40,579 nucleotides of DNA. Origin: Cladosporium sp. IMV 00045 (Eukaryota > Ascomycota > Dothideomycetes > Cladosporiales > Cladosporiaceae). How positions within the stretch are numbered: the stretch's first letter is position 1; every line of letters begins with the position of its first letter. The notes under the pieces were generated by a model, which was given only the letters and a program-made list of their open reading frames with translations, did no database searches and was not told the DNA's origin. A program made the position numbers and the translations under genes. This document shows, in pieces, positions 17,251 to 28,247 of this stretch. The stretch is taken from positions 6,994 through 47,572 of the forward strand of contig MSJI02000135.1 in assembly GCA_001931905.2 (NCBI GenBank). Reading direction: 5' to 3'.

Positions 17251-18874
17251 GGCGGAGGTAGTGTGAGGTTGAAAGCTGAGGTGGAGAGGCGCTGTCTTGG
17301 GCCGAGGAATGAGCTCACAACCACTGACGTTCGAAGGGACTGCCAGCGGTCACATTCCACAGCAACGTACATTCAATTCTCGAGACGACAACGAGGTTAT
17401 ATTTCTATCCGCTACGATTAATCTTGAATACATCAGACTGTCCCACTCATTGTCAGAGTCTATCACATGGCTTCACCCCAATGACTTGCAGCCGTCATTC
17501 AGCCTCCATCGAGCCATCAGAAGTGCCATCTGTTCTGCAAAAATCAATCCAGGAAGCAGTAAAGCATTGCAGCGTACATGTACGCCTCTCGGCAATCTCC
17601 TCAATGAGAGGCAGGCCCCGAGCCGTGATAGTGTATCAGCCTCGCCCCAGCATCACGATAGGATACATGTAGATGTCCGCTACTTCAACCCTCATTCGCT
17701 TGCATTCTCCAGAAATCACTCGAGATGATGCGGCCTTGACTTCGAATGCGACACTGCTCGCTCTCCAGGCGTCAAAAGTCTCTTCGGAGTTCCAAATCTT
17801 TCTTGTCGCCTTCGAGTAGAGTGCACGATAGCTCCCAGGTCCCTGTCGCACTCTTCTTGGGTCTGGTGTAGGCCTGCTGAGGTGAGAGTACGAGTGCGGC
17901 ATCGTACATCTCGAATGCTTCACCCCTTTCTACCCTTCTTCTTCCGAGCATCGTCGCTGCACATGTCCGTAGGTATTGAGCAGCAACGAACAAGTGTGTG
18001 ACCTCTGAGACAGCGAAGAACGAAGACAACAATGGAGAATGCCGATCCCCGAGTATCACCAGCAAGCCACCCGACATAGTGGTATCGGGTCACATATTAT
18101 TAGCCTGACTCGAGCCAGCCCTGCAAGACCTCGGCATGGTGTCTTCTGCATTCTTAGCGACTGGGCGAGTCGAGCCTTTTGGCTCTCCACATTTATTCTG
18201 GGGTCCTCCACATGCGCCACGTGGAGAACTGAATTGTTCAGCTTGCAGGTGATGTTCCCCTTCCACTGTAATTGTAAACTTCACTTACTTCAGCAATGTT
18301 GTCACTCGACTCTCCTACATGCTGCTGCTGTTACTGTCGTGAACGATGCTTGTGACTGACCCGGCCGCCGAGGACTCCTGCCTCGATGAGTCGAGCGGCA
18401 ATGCGCGGTCTTGCCCATAGCACCTGTACTACCTGCCGACTTCACCTCCAACTCCCGCACAGACTCGAGCGGACTCGGTGGGTGGTATTTCGAGGGTGCA
18501 TACGCGATGCGGGGTTGCGCGCTCTGTGCTGATGGTTTCGTCGAATCCCACCAGTGAAGTAGTCGAGGCGACGCCACCACAGTTTGATCCTCCACAAGGC
18601 CAAGTGACCGCTCACATTGGAGCTTGCATTTCTTTGGCGAAGCTTGGCCTCTTGCTTGTCACAAGGCGTTCACTTACCGCGGGAAGTGGGCGTCACTGCT
18701 GGCTAAATAATCTTTGCTTTCACTGCATGCGCGTGAGCAAGCACGGCAAGTTCAGCTCTTAAACCTGCAAGGCTCGCTTGTTTCTTTCCTTCTCACCCAA
18801 CCACCTTTCATCTACACCCACACCTTCTCCGACATACGAAACAACACATACAAGAGTAGAGCATACGAACAACC
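17251..18874. other. Divergent 1.6 kb spacer between FRG1 and the sugar porter
   Basis: No confident gene. It must carry both promoters. Minus-strand coding-looking pieces in successive frames lie at 17500-18077 (listed separately). A CTAAATAA stretch about 170 bp before the transporter ATG could be its TATA element; the leader just before the ATG is CA/CT-rich. Confidence 0.5.
17636..18077 (-). other. Possible decayed coding remnant in shifting frames
   Basis: On the minus strand an ATG at 18077 opens a 101-codon frame ending at 17772. A second frame overlaps it (ending 17636) and has protein-like text such as SYRALYSKATRKIWNSEETF and ADIYMYPIVMLG, and a third continues below 17640 with ARGLPLIEEIAERR. 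No domain is recognised and no intron joins them. It could be a relic, a frameshifted gene, or chance. Confidence 0.2.
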
Positions 18875-20795
18875 ATGTCATCCACCGGCATCGAGCCGAA
18901 GCGCCAGGATGTCGACGTCCAGGCCCTCAAGGAGAAAGACACTCTCCACTCCGAGGTCCTCGTCGACAAGAACCTCATGTCCAATGCCTTCGAGGGCGAA
19001 AATGCTGAGCACAAGGAGACAGTCTGGCAGGCTGCTAAGACCCACAAGATGGCCTGCCTGTGGGCATTCGTAAGTTATTTGACCCTCATCTCATTCAATG
19101 TGCGCTTCTTGCACTCTACAATGATCCAGATCTACTGTGGAGCAGACCTCACTTCTTCTTCCACCTCCTCCTCTTCCCATCTTTCGAGCTATACTGACCA
19201 TGCCTCTTAGATCATGTGTTTCACCATCGTGATGGAGTCTTTTGACATGTTCCTAAATGGCAATTTCGTTGCTCTACCACACTTCAAAGAGAAGTATGGC
19301 GTGGTTATATCGGATCCAGGCGAGCCAATCGAGTATGCCATCGAGACCAAGTGGCAGTCCGCTCTCTTCCAAGCCGGTCAGTGCGGTGCCTTCGTTGGTG
19401 TCTTCTTGGCTGGTCCAATCACCACATGGTTGGGTTACCGTTGGACTACCATCTTGGGCCTCGTCCTCATGAACGCCACTATCTTCATCTCCTTCTTCGT
19501 AAGTGTGGAATACAGTCCTGCTTCCAACTTCTTGAACTGACACTCATCAAACAGGCCGATTCTCTCGAGGTCCTAGTCATTGGACAAGCCTTCGAAGGTG
19601 TCCCATGGGGAATCTTCATCGCCAATGCCCCTGCCTACGCTAGTGAGGTTGTCCCTCTCGCTCTTCGTAGTGCTTGTACAGCCACTCTCCAAATGAGCTG
19701 GTCCATTGGTGGCATTCTTGTCGCGGGTGTTACCTATGCCTACAACCAGCGTTCGGATGAGTGGGCATGGCGAGTACCGCTCGCTCTACAGTGGCTCTTC
19801 CCGGTATGTGTGCCTCAACGATCGAAAAAGAACTTGACTGACACATGTTTTGCAGACCCCGATCATGGTCCTCCTGTTCTTCGCTCCCGAATCGCCCTGG
19901 TGGCTCACTCGCAAGGGTCGCACCAAGGAAGCTCTCCGGTCGATCGAGCGCCTCGGCGACAAGAAAGACGCAGAAGACAAGCTTGCCATGATTGAGCGTA
20001 CCGTGGAAATCGAGGCTAAGCTGGGCGGTAACCCTACTCTGCTTGATCTCGTCAAAGGCACCGATCTTAGGCGTACACTCATCACTTGTTTGATGTACGC
20101 CTCACAAAACTTTGCCGGCAATCTGATCGCCAACCAGGCCACATTCTTCTTCGAGCGTGAGTAACCCGCATTCAGTTCTGAAATGTGAGATCACGATAAC
20201 TGACCCCTTCGCAGAAGCCGGCATGGACACCAACTTCTCCTTCCAGCTTGGTCTCATCAACTCGTGTGTAGGCCTTACCGCCAATGTTGGCTCGTGGTTC
20301 CTCACCGCCTGGTTTGGACGCCGTACCATCTACCTCTGGGGCACTGCCGTCAACGTCACGTTCCTCATTCTTCTCGGTATCTGCGCATCCGTCACCCAGA
20401 ACTCCTCCACCAACTACGCGCAGGCGGTCCTCGGCATCTTGATTTCTTTCGTGTACGCCGGTGCCATGGGTCCGATCTCCTACTCAATCATCGCCGAGGC
20501 TTCTTCCGTCCGCCTGCGTGCACTCAGTACCGGTGTTGGTCGTGGCGCCTACTACGTGGCCGAGATCCCTATGATCTATCTCGCCTCGCAGATGCTCAAC
20601 CCCACAGGCTGGAACATGGCTGGAAAGTGCGGCTACGTCTGGGGAGGCACTGCGGCCGTCTGTTGGATCGCAGCATACTTCGGCCTGCCCGAATTCAAGC
20701 ACCGCTCTTACCGTGAGCTCGACATCCTCTTCAACCGTAAGGTCTCCGCCAGGAAGTTCAAGTCGACTGTCATCGACGTTACGGACAACGAGTGA
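18875..20795 (+). CDS. MFS sugar transporter, alpha-glucoside permease type, five exons
   Basis: A 537-residue plasma-membrane proton/sugar symporter of the fungal sugar-porter family, closest in style to maltose/alpha-glucoside permeases. Exons are 18875-19069, 19211-19498, 19555-19803, 19856-20156 and 20215-20795; introns are 141, 56, 52 and 58 bp. A hydrophilic N-terminal tail of about 60 residues precedes the first helix (IMCFTIVMESFDMFLNGNF). Further landmarks are WLGYRWTTILGLVLMN after helix 2, GQAFEGVPWGIFIANAPAYASEVVP, PESPWWLTRKGRTKEAL before the central loop, WFGRRTIYLWG after helix 8, and EASSVRLRALSTG. The first intron is more than twice as long as the others and has a long pyrimidine run, but the joined protein reads correctly. 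Substrate preference cannot be fixed from sequence. Confidence 0.93.
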
Positions 20796-22448
20796 AGATG
20801 TCCTTTTGCGAAGCGAGCATGCAGTCTCTTTGCGGACTTGTTTGACTCGCGATGTTTTCTAGTCACAGGTGTGACCCATTGTGGACTAATGAGGAGTTTG
20901 TTCCCTCTGTGTGCTCTAGGTTAGCATGATATTGAAAATTCAATCAAATTGGCATTCACTTTGCATGTGCGCTCCAAGTTTACGCCCGTATCTTTCGTGA
21001 CATAATCGACAGCCATGCTCGGCATGGAACATCCACTATACACTGACTGTACCAAAGTCCCACATACTTGGTATTTGGTACATGTAGCCACGCTAGGTGA
21101 TGTTGCCTGACTCGGCCAAGGAGCATGAAAGTCTATCTGCGCAAGATAAGTTGACTAGGGCGAATTACTCAATATTGGGCTGCAATCTGGGGAGGGTTGT
21201 TTCGAAGATAACCAAACTGGTGGTACAGTGGTGGGTCACCGCTTGCGTGCTCTTTCGATCTCCTTGGTGATCCGCCCACAAGTGGTTGCTCTTTGACTTT
21301 GGCGGCGTGCCAGTCATAACGGCAGTATTGATCTGATTCCGTGGATCAGCGAATCATGCCTTGTGGTGACGATGTTCAGGCAAGGCTCAATTCCAACTGG
21401 CTCCAGAACAAAGAGATATTCCTCATGGAGCTTCGCCGAAGGACGCGACACCAAGGAGATGGATGATCTCCAACTGGCTTCGCGCGGGCCAAATTTGCAA
21501 CGGCCGCCATGGTGGAGAATATTGTGCACTCCACACGAGGTGGCCATGCGATTGAATCGTGTTGGAGAATCGAATAGATTTGATTCAGCCATGAGCGTAC
21601 CGTTGCACTGAAAACGAGAATTCTTCAAGTATGCCAGGTACTACAAGACAACTGGACGGTGTCCTCAACAAAGATGAAAATACGAGATACGCAGGCTAAA
21701 TTATCAAGAGGTCCTAGCAGCGCGGAATAGTGGAAGCACTATATTAGTGCACACGCGGATCAAAAGCATCACGACAGGGTGACCGTTTTGCTCCTCTGGA
21801 GCAGAACTGTTTAACAACGAGTCATCGCCATTTCTGAAACGATCAAGCCTAATCATGTCCATTCGATAAGACTTCAGTCATGGTAACTTCACTTTGAACT
21901 TCAACAAGATAAGGGAAAGGACCAAACGGTACGTACAACCCGCTACTCCAAATGAACAACATAGCCGCAACTCTCTTTGACAGCATTTCTTCTCTAGACC
22001 GAGGCTTCCATCAAGCCTGCATTAGCGCCATCAACCCCCGTGAGGATCTTGGACATTTTAAGAGCAATCACCGTAACCGAGTGCCCCAACCGGCCACACG
22101 TGATGTCTCACTTTGTCTCACAACGGCCACCAACTCTTCACGTACGCGTATTTCGAACGGCTAGCCCATAAGCCCTAGGTCGCAACACACTATTCGACCC
22201 ATGTGTTTCTAGCACACAACATGTCAGAACGCATGTGCCGACGAAACTCAATTCATACAACCGTGCGATTGATGCCCAGATCTCCAGGGTGAACACAGGG
22301 TTTACCACCCTCTGTTCTCTCCCCTGACAAGAACTCTTGTACCATGCACGATCGACATACTCAATCCCCATATAACACCCATATTGCTCCTTCCTACGCA
22401 CGTCCGTCCTGAATCACGAAGACACTCTCATTTTGAACTCCTTCCACC
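20796..22448. other. 1.65 kb gene-poor spacer
   Basis: No supportable gene; only short frames (for example 21363-21611 plus and 21314-21628 minus) that overlap each other and resemble nothing. The right end is the promoter of the next gene, with TATAAC at 22371-22376, about 73 bp before its ATG. Confidence 0.5.
22371..22376 (+). promoter_or_regulatory. Candidate TATA element
   Basis: CATATAACACC 73 bp upstream of the rhodopsin-like gene's ATG, at a plausible distance for a fungal TATA box. Confidence 0.3.
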
Positions 22449-23778
22449 ATGGCGATAACGCCTGCAGGGCGAGGGCCGGAGGTCCTGGCCGTATATTCAC
22501 TTTTCCTTGGTCTTACTACACTTACGGTCGGGTTGAGGGCTTATTGCCGTCTTCGCATCCAGAGGGCGTTTGGATGGGATGACTGGTTTGCCGTGCTTGC
22601 TTGGGTGGGTCTTGTGAATCTGATCAATGGAACCAAAATGTGATCATGCTGACTGGAGACAGATTCTCTTTATTCTACATGCGGCATTCGCCATTACTGG
22701 TGTCTATCATGGCACTGGTCAGCATATGACGGACATACAACCACCAAGTGTGATTCCTATCGGGTTGAAAGTATGTTGCTTGTGCCAGGTTCTACCCACA
22801 TGTCCGTAACATGAGTCTAACCAACGATTCACAGAACTGGTGGCTATGTGAGCCCGTCTACGTCGTGTCAAACATGGCCATCAAAGCCAGCATCGCCGTC
22901 ATGCTCTACCGACTCAGCGTTCGACCCACCCACAAGATCATCCTGTGGATCACAACCATCGTCACAGAAGTCTACAGCTTGTTCTTTTTCTTTTTGTTCA
23001 TCTTCCAATGCTCGCCATCTCAATACTTCTGGACGCGCCTGACTGGAGGTACTGGCTCGTGCTTGGATACAAATATCATTGTGTCTGCCACTTATGGATA
23101 TTCTGCGATCACTTGCTTTAGTGACTTGGTCTATTCCATTCTACCCGTTCTGCTAGTCTGGTCTTTGCAAATGGGTCGGAAGGAGAAGGCAGCCGTCGTT
23201 GTCATTTTAGCGATGGGTGCTATGTATGTTCAACTTTCCCAACCCCCTATTCTAAAGATGCGACCAGAGCTAACATCAATACCTCCAGCGCCTCCATCGC
23301 AACAATCATCCGCATCCCCTACGTCCACACCCTTGGCGACGTAGACGACTTCCTCTACGCCACCACCGACATCGCAATCTGGTCGTGCAGCGAGACCGGC
23401 CTCTCCATCACCGCCGCCTGCTGCGCGGTCCTCCGTCCTCTGTTCCGCGAAGTCCTCTCCTCCAGCCGCTTCCTCAGCTCCGGCAACCTCTCTCGCATGG
23501 GTCCCACCTTCCCCAATCAGAACGGGACCGAGTCCAAGGCCTCGCGTCGTGGCTACAAGCGTAGCTCCAGCAGCGGATACCAGGAAGACGAAGAGATGAC
23601 TCTGCAGAACCTCTCCACGCACGGCCAGAAACCGGGCAAAGACGGCAAGGGTTTCGGCACCGTGGCTAGTGTTTGGCATGCCGACGAGAGTGACAGCGAT
23701 AAGAATGCGCAGACAGGGAGCAGTCCGCTAGGGTCGGAGATTATGGTTACCAGGACCAGGAACGTTACTTTGACTTGA
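22449..23778 (+). CDS. Fungal rhodopsin-like seven-helix membrane protein (PTH11/SAT4-type)
   Basis: A 380-residue integral membrane protein of the fungal rhodopsin-domain family, a large ascomycete family that includes the PTH11-like receptors. Exons are 22449-22604, 22663-22770, 22835-23223 and 23289-23778; introns are 58, 64 and 65 bp. Characteristic strings are RAFGWDDWFAVLAW after helix 1, GVYHGTGQH in loop 2, WWLCEPVYVVSNMAIKASIA entering helix 3, and LYRLSVRPTHK after it. Seven hydrophobic segments end around residue 280, followed by a Ser/Gly/Lys-rich cytoplasmic tail of about 100 residues. There is no N-terminal CFEM Cys domain, so it is not a classical CFEM-PTH11. It may sense surface or chemical cues, but most family members are uncharacterised. 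Confidence 0.88.
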
Positions 23779-23952
23779 GCGTGTTTGCTGGTGAAGACTG
23801 TATGATGGGATCGTTGGTTCTAACCATTGTTCTAATTGATTACTGCCCTGCAGGTTCTTTTCCTTTTTGCAAGATAACATCTGTTTCACATCGCATCGCT
23901 GGCCTGGACTGAAGCTCCGTCAAATCTCAGCATTCTCGTCGGATGCCTATCT

Positions 23953-24678
23953 CTAAACCTCACAGTCTCGAACAAACCGAAATGTAGAGTCGTCTGTCCG
24001 ATCTTCAAAGACCAGTTCCACAGGATTACACCCCAGCACCCACTCATCACCCACAATCTCTGGCCGTCGCATTATTTCGGAACGCATGCCCGCATGCCAG
24101 GCAGATAAGCGCTTGTCCTTCAGACCTGCATCAGGATCACCCCAGCACCACCACGAAGTACCGATGTAGCCCTCGCGCAACTTGAGCTGCCAAGTCTCAC
24201 CTACCATATCGTCCGCACGCAAGCGATCTGAATATCTGAACATCCGATCCAGCGGCAGATCATGCGCAATCTCGACATCTCCACTCGCTGGAATCGTCAG
24301 CAGGTGTGTGGACGCACGCTCCTTGAGATCCGGCGAAGGTGGCGTCTCTGCCCGTGCAGCGTGGATGATGAACTGGCCCAGATTGATACGGCGCGAAGAA
24401 TCAGAGGATGAGAAAAGGCCGACGGTCCCTCGGGCGAGTGTGTCGAGCTCGCCTGTGGGATCTGAAGGCGCAAACACGGATTTGTTCGTGCAGATCGTGA
24501 TGGCTTCGCCCGGCCGCGTGGTTTCGGCGATGCGTAGTGAAATGCGGAGCTGGAAGGGCTGGGTCGATTCGCTTTCTTGGGTGCCGTTTATGGACATTTC
24601 GGGTGAAGATGGTTCGGCTTTCACGGCTATGATGGCCTTGCGTCTTTCGCTTGGGCAGATTCTTTTGACGAATACCAT
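23953..24678 (-). CDS. Hypothetical protein, intronless, 241 residues
   Basis: I recognise no named domain. The protein has even composition, a clear ATG, and strings that look conserved rather than random: FQLRISLRIAETTRPGEAIT, CTNKSVFAPSDPTGELDTLA, a central VEIAHDLPLDRMFRYSDRLR, GYIGTSWWCWGDPDAGLKDK, and WVLGCNPVELVFED near the end. The alternation of short hydrophobic strands with polar turns suggests a mostly beta, immunoglobulin-like fold. There is no signal peptide or membrane segment, so it is probably cytosolic or nuclear. It is convergent with the rhodopsin-like gene, with 174 bp between stops. Similar-looking hypothetical proteins are, to my recollection, common in Dothideomycetes. 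Confidence 0.75.
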   Translation of the reverse strand: MVFVKRICPSERRKAIIAVKAEPSSPEMSINGTQESESTQPFQLRISLRIAETTRPGEAITICTNKSVFAPSDPTGELDTLARGTVGLFSSSDSSRRINLGQFIIHAARAETPPSPDLKERASTHLLTIPASGDVEIAHDLPLDRMFRYSDRLRADDMVGETWQLKLREGYIGTSWWCWGDPDAGLKDKRLSAWHAGMRSEIMRRPEIVGDEWVLGCNPVELVFEDRTDDSTFRFVRDCEV

Positions 24679-25419
24679 AAAGGAGGTTGAGGATTTATTA
24701 CTGCGCGTGCAGTTGTATGAACGGTTAGGAGATTGGATCTTTGAGATGATCTTGATAGAAAGCGATCCTAGGTATACTGTGGAATTCTAGACGTTGTCAG
24801 AAGTGCTTTGATGAGACGATCGGATCAAAGTGATCAGTGAGCGTGCAGAAAGCGTCAAATTGTGCTGGAAAAGCCGATGGGGCTGTAGTCTTGGTGTAGC
24901 ATGCGCACACAATTCTGCACCACTCAATGAGAAGAGCTTGAACAAGAAGAATCAATTCGGTATCGCATACTACATTGATGAGAGTGATTGGTGGTTGGGA
25001 GATGTAGAGATGCAGGAGGAAGCTCCGTCAAAGCTCTCGCTCGCGGCTCTTGCCGAGATGACCCACTTCCAAGATGCGACCAGCCACTCTCACGCCAGAC
25101 CTCGCTGCCACATGATACACCTCACCTGGATTGACGTCGGCACAGCAGCTCCCTGCGAACAATAAGCATGCAGCGTTGAAACAGTAAACGCTAAGGCTCA
25201 CTTGAAGGAACTGAAAACTGAGTGGCAAAATAGCTTTCATCCTCGTCAGACAGCTTCACGGTGATCCAAGCTCTTCTATACCTTTGGAGCATTGAAAAAG
25301 GTGGGTCATGCGAGTGTTCGCCCTGCTGCAATCCATCAAACATTCGACTAAATAGCTAACAGTCTCTCAGAAGCTCGTTGTTCACTCAAATCGTGCCAAA
25401 ACCGTATCACATCGAGTCA
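24679..25419. other. Divergent spacer upstream of RTG2, with a probable 5' UTR intron
   Basis: Promoter region between the hypothetical gene (-) and RTG2 (+). Short frames are present but unconvincing. The last 120 bp contain a well-formed intron signature described separately. Confidence 0.5.
25301..25370 (+). other. Candidate 5' UTR intron of RTG2
   Basis: Donor GTGGGT at 25301, branch CTAAC at 25356-25360 and acceptor TCTCAG ending at 25370 give a 70-bp intron, within the size range of the coding introns here. It lies 49 bases before the ATG and adds no coding sequence. Confidence 0.4.
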
Positions 25420-27436
25420 ATGGAGAACTTGACACTATCCGATTGTTCCGACATGTCGGACTTTGAGGAGATCCTCACGCCTGATGAGCTGTCCACATTC
25501 GAATGGGGCTCAAACTCTTCTGCATCGCCGGCTCCAGCACGTGGCCCAGCTCCTGCAGCAGACAAAGGCCGCCATCCACCTTGGAGTGGCCACAGAGACA
25601 GGCTTGTTGGCATTGTTGACATGGGAAGGTGCGAAACTCGAGTGACTTTTATCTTTCAATGTTCGCGCACTGGCTGACCAATCCCTTTCAGCAATGGCAT
25701 CCGATTCTCAATCTCGGATCTCTCTGATGGCATGAGTCGCATTTTGCCCGCGGTGATGGTCTACCGCTCATCCATCTCTCTGTACGATGCTCAATTCGAC
25801 GATGAAACCGGAGAGCAAGTACCTCTACCCAAAGAAATCATTGACGCTGTCTGTCATGCACTCCGTCGCTTCCAAATCATTTGCACCGACTTCAAAGTCG
25901 CTGATAATCAGATCCACATCCTTGCCACCGAAGCTACTCGCGTTGCGAAGAACTCCGCTCAGCTTCTCAGTGCCATTAAAGGGTCTACAGGCCTTGATGT
26001 CCAACTTCTTGACAAGGAGAAAGAGGGTCAGATAGGCGCTTTGGGCATCGCAAGTGGCTTCATGACCATGGAGGGCCTAGTGATGGATCTGGGCGGCGGC
26101 AGTACGCAAATCAGCTGGATTATCAGCCAGAATGGCTTCATTCGAACCAGTCCCAAGGGTTCTTTCAGCTTTCCGTACGGTGCGGCTGCCCTCACCAAGA
26201 AGCTGGAGGAGATCCAGGAGGGCAAGGACAAGCAGGAGGCCAAAGAGGCTGTCGAGGAGTTCCGCAAAGAGATGGTCGGCAACTTCAGGCATGCGTACGA
26301 GAACCTTGAGATTCCTGATGTGCTGGCTGACGAGGCCAAGAAGGAGGGAGGATTCCGCATCTATCTGTCGGGTGGTGGGTTCCGTGGCTGGGGATATCTT
26401 TTGCTCTACCTGGATCAAACGGGCAAAAACCATTACCCCATCTCGATTATCAATGGTAAGCCACTTCTCCCTCACATATGCATGCCCCAGCAGCAACTGA
26501 TAGCATCGATCAGGTTACACCGTCGGCCGGGAGAAATTCCAGGACACTGAGAAGATCAAAGAGATCGCCAAAGCCGCTAACGATGTCTTCCGCGTCTCTG
26601 ATCGTCGCAGGTCGCAAGTCCCAGCAGTCGCATTCCTGGTCAATGCCCTGGCTAAAGCCATCCCTCTCGGCATCAAAGAAGCACACTTCTGTCAAGGAGG
26701 TGTGAGAGAGGGCTACCTATTCCAGGAGCTCCCTGTGTCAGTGCGCAGACAGGCGCCCCTCGAAGTCGCGACGCGCAATTACGTTCCAGGTAACAGGAAA
26801 CGCATCCAAGAGTTGCTCGAGAGCGCCATCCCTCAAAACTCTCACGATGGCACGAGGACTTTCCCCCACGACTTCGGCCACCATGTCATCGACGCCTTTG
26901 CGAACGTCATGTACGTGCACATGTTCATGTCGAAGGAAACGGCGTCGACGACGGCTCTGTACAGTACCTCCACGGGCATCATGTCATCCACCCACGGCGT
27001 GTCTCACCAGGATCGTGCGCGACTGGCTCTGATGCTGCAAGCTCGCTACCGCGGTGAGCTCCCACCGCGGGAAATCGCTTTCAGAGAAGCACTGCGCAGC
27101 ATCATCAGTCCCAAGGACGTTTGGTGGGCGCAATACCTCGGTCGCGTCGGTTATCTCATCACCTGCCTGTATCCGACAGGAAGAGTGCACAGCTCACGGC
27201 CGAAGGTGCTTTTCTCCGCAGAGTGGACGGCGAATGCTGGGAAGAAGAAGAACAAGCTGGGGCTTGTTTTGACGATTTCCTTGCAGAAAGTCAAGAGTGA
27301 TCCAAGTCAGTTCAAGCAGACGATTAAGGATAACGTGAGGAAGATCGAGAAGGCGGGTAAGAAGAAGAATTGGAGTGGTGATCCTGCCTGGGGGTTGAAG
27401 GTCGAGGTCGATGTCTCTGAGGAAGGGATTATCTAA
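25420..27436 (+). CDS. RTG2: RTG2-type retrograde regulation protein, Ppx/GppA fold
   Basis: Rtg2 is an actin-fold ATP-binding protein that in yeast relays mitochondrial dysfunction to nuclear genes for glutamate/anaplerotic metabolism. Exons are 25420-25628, 25692-26455 and 26514-27436, introns 63 and 58 bp, product 631 residues. The first ATP loop VDMGSNGIRFS (D67-M-G-S-N) spans intron 1; the second, MDLGGGSTQISW, has D202; a third Gly motif YLSGGGFRGWGYLL follows, and HFCQGGVREGYLF sits in the C-terminal half as in RTG2 homologues. Residues 1-55 are an acidic then Pro/Ala-rich extension (PAPARGPAPAADKG), probably disordered. The start is the first ATG of the open exon. Exopolyphosphatase relatives share the fold, but the third motif and length favour RTG2. 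Confidence 0.93.
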
Positions 27437-28247
27437 TTTGGAGATGGTCGGGGGTCTGGGTCAAAGATTGAAAGGCTTTGAGGACGAGTGGACGAAGACT
27501 CGATGACTGCGAGGCGTTTGACTGAAAGGCACTGTATAATCAGTAAAGTTCTGACAAATTGATTAAGTGAATGTTTTACTACTGAAGAAGTATTTTCTCG
27601 ACCACCGTAGGATTTGGGGATAGTGTGCTGCTGCTCTGACAACGCGGTCGTGACTACTTGTAAACGAATGGGCGTTTTTGACCCTAGGCGGTTAGGCGGT
27701 TGCTCTGACATCGGTGCCTTGTTTGTCGTTTCACAGCAGACGCCACCAGTCTTGTACAGACGATTGAGAGAAGGGGCCTTGAGCCCGGAAGAGTTGAAAC
27801 TTTCGTAAGGGCGATAATCAGTGCTGCAATATTTCAGGAAGGTAAAGAACCCTTACGAAATGCAAACTTGAACTTGGGTAGGTGAGATATAGCTAATGTC
27901 GATATATTTTGAATGATGGCGAGAGGCCTAGGTTAATGCCATTCAATTTCACCGAAGAATTGATTGAATGACGCAGGGCGAACAGAGCTGGGAATTAGTG
28001 GACGACGGGTGAAAAATTGATCAGTCGCCTGGCGTCATTTGGGCGAGGGCAGCGCCTAATTCAACGCTTAGACCCTCCCTGCCACCAGCTGACTTCTCTT
28101 TCAAACTCCAGGCGGTGCCCCTTCAAAGTTATTACCTGTCGCATTCGCCCGCCCGCTAATTCCCACCTTCCTCTCCCACCACCCCAATCTCCACCACCCA
28201 CCTTTTTGTTTAACAAACTGTCCGATCGTCTCGGACTGCATACTATC
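27437..28247. other. Spacer between RTG2 and the HMG-box gene
   Basis: No gene seen. The last 150 bp are strongly C/CT-rich (CCACCACCC-type tracts), the usual texture of a fungal core promoter and 5' leader. Confidence 0.5.
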
